Shown piece by piece: positions 45,181 through 55,771 of a DNA stretch of 64,000 nucleotides (positions are counted from its first letter, which is position 1; each line of letters opens with the position of its first letter). Where the stretch lies: contig NZ_RQPI01000010.1 of the NCBI RefSeq assembly GCF_003854965.1, positions 99,860 through 163,859 of the forward strand. Direction: 5' to 3'. Source of the stretch: Paenibacillus rhizophilus (GTDB lineage: Bacteria > Bacillota > Bacilli > Paenibacillales > Paenibacillaceae). The notes under the pieces were generated by a model that was not told the DNA's origin, ran no database searches, and was given only the letters and a program-made list of their open reading frames with translations. The translations under genes and the position numbers were made by a program.

Positions 45181-45359
45181 CTTAACATTGACCTTTCTAT
45201 TAGGATATTTCAGTTGTTTTATAAAGATCTGTTAAAGTACGATTATTAAACTAGAGGATTACGAAAAACAAATATTTAGAAAAAGAGTTAAGGTATTTGT
45301 GTCCGAAATAAGGTTACAACAGGAGATATTCTGGAACGACACTTTATAACAAATTCAAG

Positions 45360-45396
45360 ACTCCCGGTCTGCACTGGCAGACCGGGAGTTTTTTGT
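45360..45396 (+). terminator. Terminator after the giant membrane protein gene
   Basis: CTCCCGGTCTGC (45361-45372) pairs with GCAGACCGGGAG (45377-45388), followed by TTTTTTG. It marks the right boundary of the AT-rich DNA. The rest of 45181-45463 shows no gene. Confidence 0.92.
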
Positions 45397-45463
45397 TTAG
45401 GAAGTGACAAATTTACGATATACTATTGAATTAGACAATGACTAAAATAACAAGGAATAGACC

Positions 45464-46444
45464 ATGACAAACAAAACGGTAAGTGTTCACATCGTAACGT
45501 ATAACAGCGAAGCGGATATTATAGACTGCCTGAAGGCTGTACAGAATCAGGATTATCCTGTAGAACGAATTATTGTGGTCGATAACGCTTCTTCGGATGG
45601 AACGGTTCGGAGTATTGAAGCGTGGTACGAAAGCCCAAGAGGAGACGATACGCTGGGAGCAAGAGGGGGACTCGAATACGGCTGCCCAATTATCCCGAAT
45701 AAATCCAACACCGGCTTCGCTCCCGCCCACAACCAGGCGATTGCTGCGAGTGGTTCCAATTACGTCCTGGTGCTTAACCCTGACGTTGCGCTGGCGCCGG
45801 ATTATGTGTCCAGGCTGGTGACCCGAATGGAAGCTGATCCAAGGATCGGCAGCGCCACCGGAAAACTGCTGTTCAAGGCAGACCCGGGTAAGGTGGACAG
45901 TACGGGGCTGCGGATGAACAAGGCCCGGAGAGCTTTTGACCGGGGAGCGGGGGAGCCGGCGGAGCATTGGATGGACTCGGGCGAAGTGTTCGGGGTATCG
46001 GGCGCGGCGGCGATGTATTCGCGGCGGATGATTGAGGAGATCAGCGTGGACGGCGAGTTTTTTGACGCGGATTTTTTTGCCTACAAGGAAGATGTCGATG
46101 TGGCGTGGCGGGCGCGGCTACTGGGCTGGAAGGCATATTACGACGCGGATGCGATTGGGTACCATGAACGGGGCTGGAAAGCATCGGGCCGCAGCGGAAA
46201 GCCGCTGTTTATCCGGCGGGTCTCATACATAAACCGCTATAAGATGATTTTTAAAAATGAGCCGGTTCGGACCGTGCTGAGAACTGTTCTATCGTCTCTC
46301 CCATACGAAATCGCCGCCCACGGATATATGCTGCTGAAGGAGCCGGGTGTGCTCAAGGCCTGGGGGAGTTTTTTTGTAGGATGGGATTCACTAAGAAAGA
46401 AGCGAAGATCGGTTCAGGAGATGGCGAAGCGCGGGAAAGGATGA
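45464..46444 (+). CDS. GT2 glycosyltransferase, WbbL/rhamnosyltransferase-like
   Basis: This 326-residue enzyme has the GT2 start VSVHIVTYNSEADIIDCLKAVQNQ, IIVVDNASSDGTV, NTGFAPAHNQAI, VLNPDV (DxD-like position) and FAYKEDVDVAWRARLLGW, a pattern typical of WbbL-type rhamnosyltransferases. Rhamnose use fits the rfb genes in the locus. An extra stretch (about 56-72) sits between the nucleotide-binding strand and the next conserved block. AAGGAAT lies 9 nt before the ATG. Its stop overlaps a short chorismate-mutase-like remnant. Composition returns to host-like values here. Confidence 0.9.
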   Translation: MTNKTVSVHIVTYNSEADIIDCLKAVQNQDYPVERIIVVDNASSDGTVRSIEAWYESPRGDDTLGARGGLEYGCPIIPNKSNTGFAPAHNQAIAASGSNYVLVLNPDVALAPDYVSRLVTRMEADPRIGSATGKLLFKADPGKVDSTGLRMNKARRAFDRGAGEPAEHWMDSGEVFGVSGAAAMYSRRMIEEISVDGEFFDADFFAYKEDVDVAWRARLLGWKAYYDADAIGYHERGWKASGRSGKPLFIRRVSYINRYKMIFKNEPVRTVLRTVLSSLPYEIAAHGYMLLKEPGVLKAWGSFFVGWDSLRKKRRSVQEMAKRGKG

Positions 46445-46542
46445 GTGCGATGAAATCTTGCGGCAGCATCGAAGAGGTAAGGGCTAATATAGACAGGCTG
46501 GACCGGCAGATTGTGGCGCTTCGAGATCGTATTGAGCTTTAA
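46441..46542 (+). pseudogene. Chorismate mutase (AroQ type) N-terminal remnant
   Basis: A 33-codon open frame begins with an ATG that overlaps the glycosyltransferase stop (ATGA). It reads SCGSIEEVRANIDRLDRQIVAL, the first helix of an AroQ-type chorismate mutase, and then stops after RDRIEL. A full protein would need about 60 further residues. A second short open stretch in another frame (46535-46609, KKHELRLHYEQTGG...) follows and may be part of the same or another decayed gene. This looks like a deletion or frameshift relic. Confidence 0.6.
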
Positions 46543-46634
46543 AAAACATGAACTGCGGCTTCATTATGAACAGACCGGTGGACTGATTGGCGGTACAGAG
46601 ACCAAATGAGTGAATGGATGAATCTTACTGAAAG

Positions 46635-46658
46635 CCTCCCGTATTTTGGGGAGGTTTT
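46635..46658 (+). terminator. Terminator in the gap before the next glycosyltransferase gene
   Basis: CCTCCC (46635-46640) pairs with GGGAGG (46649-46654), followed by TTTTAT. Confidence 0.6.
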
Positions 46659-46659
46659 A

Positions 46660-46668
46660 TGCTATAAT
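46660..46668 (+). promoter_or_regulatory. Extended -10 promoter element
   Basis: TGC-TATAAT is an extended -10 box, with a perfect hexamer at 46663-46668 and no good -35. It lies about 40 nt upstream of the GTG start of the next gene. Confidence 0.55.
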
Positions 46669-46710
46669 ATTGTCGATAGATTACTATTTTTGTCTGGAGC
46701 GTAAGCAAAA

Positions 46711-47664
46711 GTGAATATCGATGCCAGCATCATCATTGTCAATTACAATACGTGCCGCCTGACAGTAGATTGTCTGCAGTCGGTGTATGACTCGGAAACG
46801 AAATATGCCTATGAAATTATTGTGATAGACAATCATTCCTCAGACGGATCGGCAGATGTCATCCGGGAGAGATTTCCGCAGGTGAAGCTTACCCAGAATC
46901 AGGAGAACACCGGATTTGCGCGGGCCAATAACCAGGGAATGAATATTGCCGAAGGCAGATACATTCTGCTGCTGAATTCGGATACGGTGGTGCAGCGGGA
47001 CACGCTGGAGACGATGATTGCCTTGATGGACCGGCGGCCGGAGCTCGGGGCTTCGGGGTGCAAGGTGATTTTGCCGGACGGAAGTCTGGATAAGGCATGC
47101 AAACGGGGATTTCCGACCCCTGCGGCTTCCTTCTATTATGCGTTCGGGTTCAGCAGGCTGTTTCCCGACAATCCGAGATTCAACGGTTACCAATTGGGAT
47201 ATCTGGACCCTGACAAGGAGTATGAAGTCGATTGTCTGGTCGGCGCATTCATGCTGGTAAGGCGGGAAACGATTGAGCAGATTGGCGGACTGGACGAGAC
47301 CTTTTTTATGTACGGTGAGGATCTGGATTGGTGTTACCGGATCAAGGAAGCCGGCTGGAAGATTTACTATTATCCAAAAGCTTTCATCGTGCACCTGAAG
47401 GGCGGCAGCGCGCGGCGCAGACCGCTCAAGATCATTTATGAGTTTCACCGCGCCATGGTTGTCTTTCACCGTAAGCATTACAGCAGGCAGTATCCTTTTC
47501 TGGTAAATGGGGCCGTATACGCCGGGGTAGGCGTCAAGTTTGCCGCAGTTCTTCTGCGTAATGCCCTGACGTTTGGACGGCGGAAGCAAGTGCCTGTGCC
47601 AAGCCTCTCTACCGCGGGTGACGCCGGCACGCGTTCCGAATCGAATGCCGAGGTGAGATTATGA
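46711..47664 (+). CDS. GT2 glycosyltransferase, rhamnosyltransferase-like
   Basis: This 317-residue enzyme has ASIIIVNYNTCRLTVDCLQSVY, IIVIDNHSSDGSADVI, NTGFARANNQGM, LLLNSDTVV, a conserved GCKVILPDGSLDKACKRGFPTP block, VGAFMLVRRETIEQIGG, and FMYGEDLDWCYRIKEAGW, as in WbbL-like rhamnosyl- and related transferases. It probably adds one of the first sugars after chain initiation, since it overlaps the initiating sugar-1-phosphate transferase gene by 4 bp (ATGA). The start is GTG 46711, with GGAG about 11 nt upstream. Confidence 0.9.
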   Translation: MNIDASIIIVNYNTCRLTVDCLQSVYDSETKYAYEIIVIDNHSSDGSADVIRERFPQVKLTQNQENTGFARANNQGMNIAEGRYILLLNSDTVVQRDTLETMIALMDRRPELGASGCKVILPDGSLDKACKRGFPTPAASFYYAFGFSRLFPDNPRFNGYQLGYLDPDKEYEVDCLVGAFMLVRRETIEQIGGLDETFFMYGEDLDWCYRIKEAGWKIYYYPKAFIVHLKGGSARRRPLKIIYEFHRAMVVFHRKHYSRQYPFLVNGAVYAGVGVKFAAVLLRNALTFGRRKQVPVPSLSTAGDAGTRSESNAEVRL

Positions 47665-49067
47665 TTCGCCGCAATCAGCGGTTTTTGACGCAGCTTTATA
47701 TGGTCGCCGACTTTATTATCATTCAGGCTGCCTTTCTGCTCTCCTGGTGGCTGAAGTTCAAGAGCGACTGGATGCCTTACGAGAATCATATGACGGTGGA
47801 ATCGTATGCGTATTGGAGCTTAATTTATGGTGGAATCGCCGTGTTGCTCGGTATTCTGCTCACGCTGTATATGCCGAAACGGAAGAAGCGGTTTGCCGAT
47901 GAGTTCCTGAAGATTTTTCAGGTGCATGTGATGGGCATCTTCATCCTGCTCGGTTTGATGTATTTTGTGAGAGAAATCGACATTTCCCGCCAATACTTGT
48001 CCATTTATATCGGCATTATTATGCTCTCGACCATGCTGTACCGGTATGTACTGAAGAAGATGCTGAAGTCTTTTCGGGAAAAAGGGTTCAACCGCCAGTT
48101 TGTGCTCATTCTCGGAGCGGGCACGCTGGGCAGAAGAATTTACGATAATCTTGCCCAGTACCCTGAGCTCGGTTACGAGATTATCGGCTTTCTGGACGAT
48201 TACCAAACATGGGATACTCTCGACTCCCAGCGCTATAAGCCGATTCTCGGCAAGCTCGATGAGCTGCCGTCTATGCTGGAGACGATGCTGATCGACGAGG
48301 TGGTTCTCGCTCTGCCGCTGGATGTGCACCACAAGTTTCCCACCATTATCGCGACCTGCGAAAGGGCAGGGGTCCGAACGCTGATCATTCCGGATTTCTT
48401 CGATTATCTGCCTGCGCGTCCGTACTTCGATAATTTTGCCGGATTGCCAATGATCAATGTGCGCGATATCCCGCTGGACATGACGGCTAACCGGATGGCC
48501 AAGAGGCTGTTCGATATTATATTTTCGCTGTTCGCCATTGTGGTAATGAGTCCGATTTTGCTGATTGTGGCGCTTGGAGTGAAGCTGACTTCGCCGGGAC
48601 CGGTGATTTTTCGGCAGGAACGGGTGGGACTCAACCGCCGCACGTTCACGATGTATAAATTCCGCTCGATGAAAATGCAGCGGGACGGCGAGGAGGACAC
48701 GGGCTGGAGCACGGAGCAGGATCCGCGGCGCACCCGGTTCGGGACATTTATCCGTAAAACGAGCCTGGATGAGCTTCCGCAGTTCTTCAACGTGTTGATG
48801 GGCCACATGAGCGTAGTCGGTCCGCGGCCGGAACGCCCCTACTATGTGGAGCAGTTTAAAGGAGAAATTCCGAAGTACATGGTCAAGCACCATGTACGTC
48901 CCGGAATTACCGGCTGGGCGCAGAGCAACGGTCTGCGGGGCGATACCTCGATTGAGGACCGGATCAAGCACGATATTTTCTATATCGAGAACTGGTCGCT
49001 TCTGTTCGATATCCGGATTATTTTCAAAACGATCCGCAACGGTTTTATCAATAAGAACGCTTATTAA
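47661..49067 (+). CDS. Polyprenyl-phosphate sugar-1-phosphate transferase (WcaJ/WsaP-like)
   Basis: This 468-residue enzyme starts glycan assembly by moving a hexose-1-phosphate from a UDP-sugar to undecaprenyl phosphate. It has four N-terminal helices, a Rossmann-like CoA-binding-type domain (about 140-260; LILGAGTLGRRIYDNLAQYPELGYEIIGFLDD), a fifth helix, and the catalytic domain (about 275-468; KRLFDIIFS, SPGPVIFRQERVG, KFRSM, TSLDELPQFFNVLMGHMSVVGPRPERP, RPGITGWAQ). The Asp-Glu catalytic pair is in SLDELPQ. Glucose is the likely sugar, matching galU in the locus, though galactose is possible (as in Geobacillus WsaP). A strong terminator follows the gene. Confidence 0.95.
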   Translation: MIRRNQRFLTQLYMVADFIIIQAAFLLSWWLKFKSDWMPYENHMTVESYAYWSLIYGGIAVLLGILLTLYMPKRKKRFADEFLKIFQVHVMGIFILLGLMYFVREIDISRQYLSIYIGIIMLSTMLYRYVLKKMLKSFREKGFNRQFVLILGAGTLGRRIYDNLAQYPELGYEIIGFLDDYQTWDTLDSQRYKPILGKLDELPSMLETMLIDEVVLALPLDVHHKFPTIIATCERAGVRTLIIPDFFDYLPARPYFDNFAGLPMINVRDIPLDMTANRMAKRLFDIIFSLFAIVVMSPILLIVALGVKLTSPGPVIFRQERVGLNRRTFTMYKFRSMKMQRDGEEDTGWSTEQDPRRTRFGTFIRKTSLDELPQFFNVLMGHMSVVGPRPERPYYVEQFKGEIPKYMVKHHVRPGITGWAQSNGLRGDTSIEDRIKHDIFYIENWSLLFDIRIIFKTIRNGFINKNAY

Positions 49068-49089
49068 TGATGTCATCATACATCCGTTT

Positions 49090-49131
49090 CCCCGCTCCGC
49101 CGCTTGAAGGCGGGGCGGGGAATTGTTTTTT
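49090..49131 (+). terminator. Terminator of the glycan initiation operon
   Basis: CCCCGCTCCGCC pairs with GGCGGGGCGGGG across a GCTTGAA loop, followed by AATTGTTTTTT. Confidence 0.88.
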
Positions 49132-49159
49132 ACAGACTATTTCCAAAGGAATCCTGCAT

Positions 49160-50041
49160 ATGAAGAAAAAAACAGTCTTGTCATTTGCCGTCCTGTTCTC
49201 GCTTGCTTTACTCCTCCTGCTGGCGCTGTCTTATAAGGATGAAGAAGAGTCTGGAACGGGGCTTGCCGCATACCGGATTGTCGCCCATGGGATGGGGAGT
49301 GTAAACGGTCATAAGTATACGAATGCCTTCGAAGCTTTTGTAGCCAATTATGAAGCTGGCACGAGGATGTTCGAAACCGATCTGCTGCTTACGAGCGACG
49401 GCAAGCTGGTGGCCAGGCATGAATGGACGAAGAATATGAGCAAGGAGCTGGGACAACTGGACGCTCTGCCTGCACATGAGCAGGGGAAGGCTCTCAGCTA
49501 CGAAGATTTCATGAATACGCCGATTCTGGATATCTACTCTCCGATGGATTGGGATACTGTTCTTGATCTGCTGCAGCATTATCCGGACGCTTATATCGTG
49601 ACAGACATCAAGAAATCCGGCAAGGCGATGGCGAAGGAGTTCGAAATGCTGGTGGAAAAGACCCTGGAGCGCGACCCTGCGCTGCTCACCCGGATTGTGC
49701 CGCAGATTTACAATCGCCCGATGCTCGAGGAGCTGAACAAGATTTATGCTTTTCCGCATGTCATCTATACGTTGTATGATTCCCCGGACAGCGACGAGGA
49801 GGTCATCGAATTCATCCAAAAAACGAACGTCGATATTACGATGCCTGTCGATCGCGCAAATGCCGGATTTGTAGGCAGGCTAAAGGACGCCGGCGCGCGC
49901 GTGTACGTCCACACTGTCAATGATATGAGGGAAATTCGGAGGCTGCATCGTTTGGGGGTGGACGGATTTTACACCGATTTTGTCTCCGAAAACGAGGTGA
50001 AGACGTCGGGTGGACTGCGCCGGTCTTTGTGGCCGAAATAG
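49160..50041 (+). CDS. GDPD-family phosphodiesterase-like exported protein
   Basis: This 293-residue protein has an N-terminal signal or anchor (about 5-24) and a TIM-barrel resembling glycerophosphodiester phosphodiesterases/PI-PLC. Features: RIVAHGMGSVNG..YTNAFEAF, then MFETDLLLTSDGKLVARHEW and late VYVHTVND...GVDGFYTDF. The catalytic His pair seems present (AHG, ARHEW), but the family HRG...PENT motif is altered (HGM...YTN), so the substrate may differ from standard glycerophosphodiesters. It may act on teichoic-acid-like or phosphodiester-linked surface polymers outside the membrane. Start ATG 49160 has AAAGGA 9 nt upstream; a longer frame from 49067 runs through the preceding terminator and is rejected. 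Confidence 0.8.
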   Translation: MKKKTVLSFAVLFSLALLLLLALSYKDEEESGTGLAAYRIVAHGMGSVNGHKYTNAFEAFVANYEAGTRMFETDLLLTSDGKLVARHEWTKNMSKELGQLDALPAHEQGKALSYEDFMNTPILDIYSPMDWDTVLDLLQHYPDAYIVTDIKKSGKAMAKEFEMLVEKTLERDPALLTRIVPQIYNRPMLEELNKIYAFPHVIYTLYDSPDSDEEVIEFIQKTNVDITMPVDRANAGFVGRLKDAGARVYVHTVNDMREIRRLHRLGVDGFYTDFVSENEVKTSGGLRRSLWPK

Positions 50042-50188
50042 GCATAAGACTGTAATCGTTGGGAAGCCGAAGCGATTGACAGAAAAGGCGAAAAAATGTT
50101 CGTATTTAATTGACACGTCCAGCCGGCTATTTTAACATATAAGAAGTATAAGCTTGATGCTTATTAAACCGAGTAAGGATGGAAGATC

Positions 50189-50923
50189 ATGACTGTGGTG
50201 CGACAAATGATTGAGAACTGGCGTCATGTGTTCAAGCTGGACCCGGACCGCGAAATCGGTGAAGGAGAGCTGAGGGCGGTCTGCCAGTCCGGTACGGATG
50301 CCATTTTGGTGGGTGGGTCTACAGGCATCACCTATGATAATACCGCCGGCCTTATGTCCAGAATACAGGATTATGGTGTAACGTGTGCGCTGGAAGTGTC
50401 CGATCTATCCGCTGTCGTGCCCGGCTTTGACGCCTATATGATTCCCATGGTGCTGAATACTCCCGATTCGGCATGGATTATCGGCCACCATCGAAGAGCC
50501 GTCGAGCGCTACGGTGATTTTATCCCCTGGGAGCTGCTGTTGACCGAGGGTTATATTGTGCTGAATGGAAATTCCGCCGTGGCCCGCCTGACCGGTGCGG
50601 ATACGGGGCTGTCGGCGGACGGAGCGGCTGCATGTGCGCATATTGCGGACAAACTTATGACTCTGCCGATCGTCTATCTGGAATACAGCGGCAGCTTTGG
50701 AGATGTGGAGACAATGAAAGCCGTGCGCGAAGCCGTAGGCCGTGCCCGTCTTTTCTACGGCGGAGGAGTTACCGGACAGGAAGAGGCGAAGCTTGCGGCT
50801 TCTCTGGCCGATACGGTTGTCGTAGGCAACATTATTTATAGCGATATCGGGCGGGCGCTGTCGACGGTCAACGCGGTTAAGCAGACGCCGCCATCTAGCG
50901 AGCGATATAGTAGTTCTATATAG
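50189..50923 (+). CDS. pcrB: Heptaprenylglyceryl phosphate synthase
   Basis: This 244-residue TIM-barrel enzyme transfers a polyprenyl (heptaprenyl in Bacillota) group to sn-glycerol-1-phosphate, making archaea-like ether lipids. Features: [26 protein letters not shown] for phosphate binding, [42 protein letters not shown] and [13 protein letters not shown]. Length is normal. It is the first gene of the conserved pcrB-pcrA-ligA cluster. AAGGATGG precedes the ATG. Confidence 0.95.
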   Translation: MTVVRQMIENWRHVFKLDPDREIGEGELRAVCQSGTDAILVGGSTGITYDNTAGLMSRIQDYGVTCALEVSDLSAVVPGFDAYMIPMVLNTPDSAWIIGHHRRAVERYGDFIPWELLLTEGYIVLNGNSAVARLTGADTGLSADGAAACAHIADKLMTLPIVYLEYSGSFGDVETMKAVREAVGRARLFYGGGVTGQEEAKLAASLADTVVVGNIIYSDIGRALSTVNAVKQTPPSSERYSSSI

Positions 50924-50972
50924 AACTACTTATGAAATAAGCGATTTAAGCTTGGAAAGGGGCATGTCCTAC

Positions 50973-53324
50973 ATGCAATCCGTTAACATACAAGATGCCG
51001 TAAGCCGGCTCAATCCTCCCCAGCGCCAGGCGGTCGAGGCGACCGATGGTCCGCTGCTCATCATGGCCGGAGCAGGAAGCGGCAAGACAAGGGTGCTGAC
51101 CCACCGCATCGCCTGGCTGATTGCAAGCCGCAAGGCTCCGCCTTGGGCGATTCTTGCCATTACGTTCACGAACAAGGCGGCAAGAGAAATGCAGGAGCGG
51201 GTGTCCAAGCTCGTCGGACCGGAAGGTCGCGATATTTGGGTATCGACGTTCCACTCCATGTGCGTGCGGATCTTACGGAAGGATATTGAGCGGATCGGGT
51301 TTACGTCCAATTTCTCAATTCTGGATTCCACGGACCAGCTCTCCGTTATCCGCAGCTGCATGAAGGAACTGAATATCGACACGAAGAAGTTCGAGCCGAA
51401 GGCGGTGCAGTCGATGATCAGCACAGCTAAGAACGAACTGGTGACGCCTGCGCAGTATGAGATGAAGATCGGGGATTATTTTGAAGGCCTCGTTGCCAAA
51501 ATATATACGATGTACCAAAAAAGACTCAAAAGCAACAACTCGCTCGATTTCGACGATCTGATCATGACGACGATCCAGCTGTTCAAGGACGTGCCCGAGG
51601 TGCTGGATTTCTACCAGCGGAAATTTAAGTACATCCATGTGGACGAGTATCAGGATACAAACCGGGCGCAGTACATGCTCTGCCGCATGCTGGCCGACAG
51701 CCATCACAATATTTGCGTCGTCGGCGACAGCGACCAGTCGATCTACCGCTGGCGCGGCGCCGACATCAGCAACATCCTCAACTTTGAGGAAGACTACCCA
51801 GAAGCCAAGGTCATTTTGCTGGAGCAGAACTACCGTTCAACCTCGAATATTCTGAACGCCGCGAACGGCGTTATCGCGCTGAATACCGGACGCAAGCCGA
51901 AGAAGCTGTGGACGGATTCGGAGGAAGGTCCGAAGATCAAGGTATACCGGGCCGATTCCGAGCATGACGAGGGCTATTTTGTATCCGGAGAAATCAGCAA
52001 GAATGTGAAAAAAGGAAAGCCGTACCAGGATCATGCAATTCTGTACCGGACCAACGCGCAGTCACGGGTCATAGAGGAAATTCTCATTAAATCGGATATT
52101 CCTTACCAAATTGTCGGGGGCATTAAGTTCTACGATCGTAAAGAAATCAAGGACCTGCTCGCTTACCTGCGGCTGCTGTCCAATCCCGACGACGATATCA
52201 GCCTGACCCGGGTGATCAATGTTCCAAAAAGAGGGCTCGGCGACACGACAGTCGGTAAGCTTGCCGACGCGGCGGCATCCCGAGGCATCTCCATCTTCCG
52301 TGTGCTGGAAACGGTGGATGACCTGGGCTTCGCCGGACGGACCCGGAACGGGCTGGTCGAGTTCTACGACATGATTCTGGCGCTCCACCGGATGGTGGAA
52401 TTCCTGTCGGTGACGGAGCTGACGGAGAAGGTGCTGGAAATGTCGCAGTACAAGCTGGAGATGCAGAAGGAGAACACGATTGAATCGCGTTCCCGCTTGG
52501 AGAATATTGACGAATTCCTATCGGTGACGATGGAATTTGAGAAGAATAACGAGGATAAGTCGCTCGTTTCTTTTCTGACCGATCTGGCTCTGATCGCCGA
52601 CATCGACAGTATGAACGATACGGATGAAGACCGCAGCGACGCCGTCGTGCTCATGACAATGCACAGCGCGAAGGGGCTGGAGTTTCCGGTCGTGTTCATC
52701 GTCGGAATGGAGGAAGGGGTGTTCCCGCACAGCCGAGCTTTTCAGGACAATGATGAGCTGGAAGAAGAGCGGCGGCTGGCGTATGTGGGTATTACCCGGG
52801 CCGAGAAGCAGCTGTTCCTCTCCTGCGCGCGGATGCGTACGCTGTTCGGGCGGACGACGGCCAACCCGCCGTCCCGCTTCCTGGACGAGATTCCGGAGGA
52901 ACTCAAGGAAGACACCGTCATGAACGCCGACCGTTTCCGCCGGGGAGGCGATGTAGGCGGAGCCTACGGCGGCCGCGGATTCGGCGCAGGCGGCCGCGGC
53001 AATTTCGGCGGCGGCCGGAGCGGAGCGGCCGCGGCTTCATCGCCGGGCGCCGCTGCAGGCTACGGCGGCGCTTCGGCGTCCGCGGCGGCGGGCCGCAGCC
53101 GCGTGACCGTGACCTCGGGCGGAGCTGCGCCCCGCCCGGCTGGAGGAGGAGCGTCCGCCGATTTCAAGGCGGGCGACAAGGTCTCGCACGGCAAATGGGG
53201 CGTAGGCACCATTGTCGCCGTGAAAGGCAGCGGCAACGATATGGAGCTGCAGATCGCCTTCCCGGCGCCGGTGGGTGTGAAACGGCTGCTGGCCGGATTT
53301 GCGCCGATTTCTAAGGTGGAGTAA
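50973..53324 (+). CDS. pcrA: ATP-dependent DNA helicase PcrA (UvrD/Rep family)
   Basis: This 783-residue 3'-5' helicase unwinds DNA in replication restart, repair and plasmid replication. Superfamily I motifs: [27 protein letters not shown] (motif I/Walker A), [11 protein letters not shown] (Ia), VDEYQDTN (II), [14 protein letters not shown] (III), QNYRST (IV), [18 protein letters not shown] (V) and [13 protein letters not shown] (VI). The C-terminal tudor-like domain ([17 protein letters not shown]) contacts RNA polymerase. Between them, about 659-729, is a long Gly/Ala/Ser-rich spacer, longer and more repetitive than in B. subtilis. Start ATG 50973 has AAAGGGG at 10 nt; the upstream TTG at 50952 is less likely. 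Confidence 0.97.
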   Translation: MQSVNIQDAVSRLNPPQRQAVEATDGPLLIMAGAGSGKTRVLTHRIAWLIASRKAPPWAILAITFTNKAAREMQERVSKLVGPEGRDIWVSTFHSMCVRILRKDIERIGFTSNFSILDSTDQLSVIRSCMKELNIDTKKFEPKAVQSMISTAKNELVTPAQYEMKIGDYFEGLVAKIYTMYQKRLKSNNSLDFDDLIMTTIQLFKDVPEVLDFYQRKFKYIHVDEYQDTNRAQYMLCRMLADSHHNICVVGDSDQSIYRWRGADISNILNFEEDYPEAKVILLEQNYRSTSNILNAANGVIALNTGRKPKKLWTDSEEGPKIKVYRADSEHDEGYFVSGEISKNVKKGKPYQDHAILYRTNAQSRVIEEILIKSDIPYQIVGGIKFYDRKEIKDLLAYLRLLSNPDDDISLTRVINVPKRGLGDTTVGKLADAAASRGISIFRVLETVDDLGFAGRTRNGLVEFYDMILALHRMVEFLSVTELTEKVLEMSQYKLEMQKENTIESRSRLENIDEFLSVTMEFEKNNEDKSLVSFLTDLALIADIDSMNDTDEDRSDAVVLMTMHSAKGLEFPVVFIVGMEEGVFPHSRAFQDNDELEEERRLAYVGITRAEKQLFLSCARMRTLFGRTTANPPSRFLDEIPEELKEDTVMNADRFRRGGDVGGAYGGRGFGAGGRGNFGGGRSGAAAASSPGAAAGYGGASASAAAGRSRVTVTSGGAAPRPAGGGASADFKAGDKVSHGKWGVGTIVAVKGSGNDMELQIAFPAPVGVKRLLAGFAPISKVE

Positions 53325-53413
53325 GAGTTCGGCTGCAGATGGCAAGCTCCGACCTGGAGCGGGCCATCGGCCTTGGGTTAAGGAACCGGTTTTTGGCTTA
53401 GGCTGAACAATAA

Positions 53414-55474
<2,061 letters not shown>

Positions 55475-55619
55475 AGTGCAGGGGCCATCCCGCGCTGCAG
55501 GATTCAAGCGAAGACTAAAGATACGCTACCTGATATTTCGGTAGCATGCCGTGCGGATTACCACCGTTTCTTAAGGCGGTTATCGATGCCGTGCTGGCAG
55601 TAACGATCTATAGAAAGTT

Positions 55620-55661
55620 AAAGACCCGTTCGAAGGGGATTCCTTCGAACGGGTCTTTTTT
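55620..55661 (+). terminator. Terminator after ligA
   Basis: AAGACCCGTTCGAAGG pairs with CCTTCGAACGGGTCTT around GGATT, followed by T residues. The rest of 55475-55771 shows no gene. Confidence 0.92.
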
Positions 55662-55771
55662 GAGTGCGTTCAGCCAATATTTAACCCAAGTCCGCCCATA
55701 TCTTTACATGGAGCAAATACTCTCCCCTTAGACTATGTTTGATCACTTACTACTGGGAGGGTAAATAAAAA

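Noticed and set aside
26150..45355. Prophage or transposon island
   Set aside because: The AT-rich DNA contains only glycan genes; no integrase, transposase, terminal repeats or phage genes were seen.
47820..49079. 419-codon minus-strand frame
   Set aside because: Antisense shadow of the sugar-1-phosphate transferase gene.
55680..55760. Pho box upstream of the alkaline phosphatase gene
   Set aside because: A single TTTACA-like hexamer is present, but no second correctly spaced repeat.
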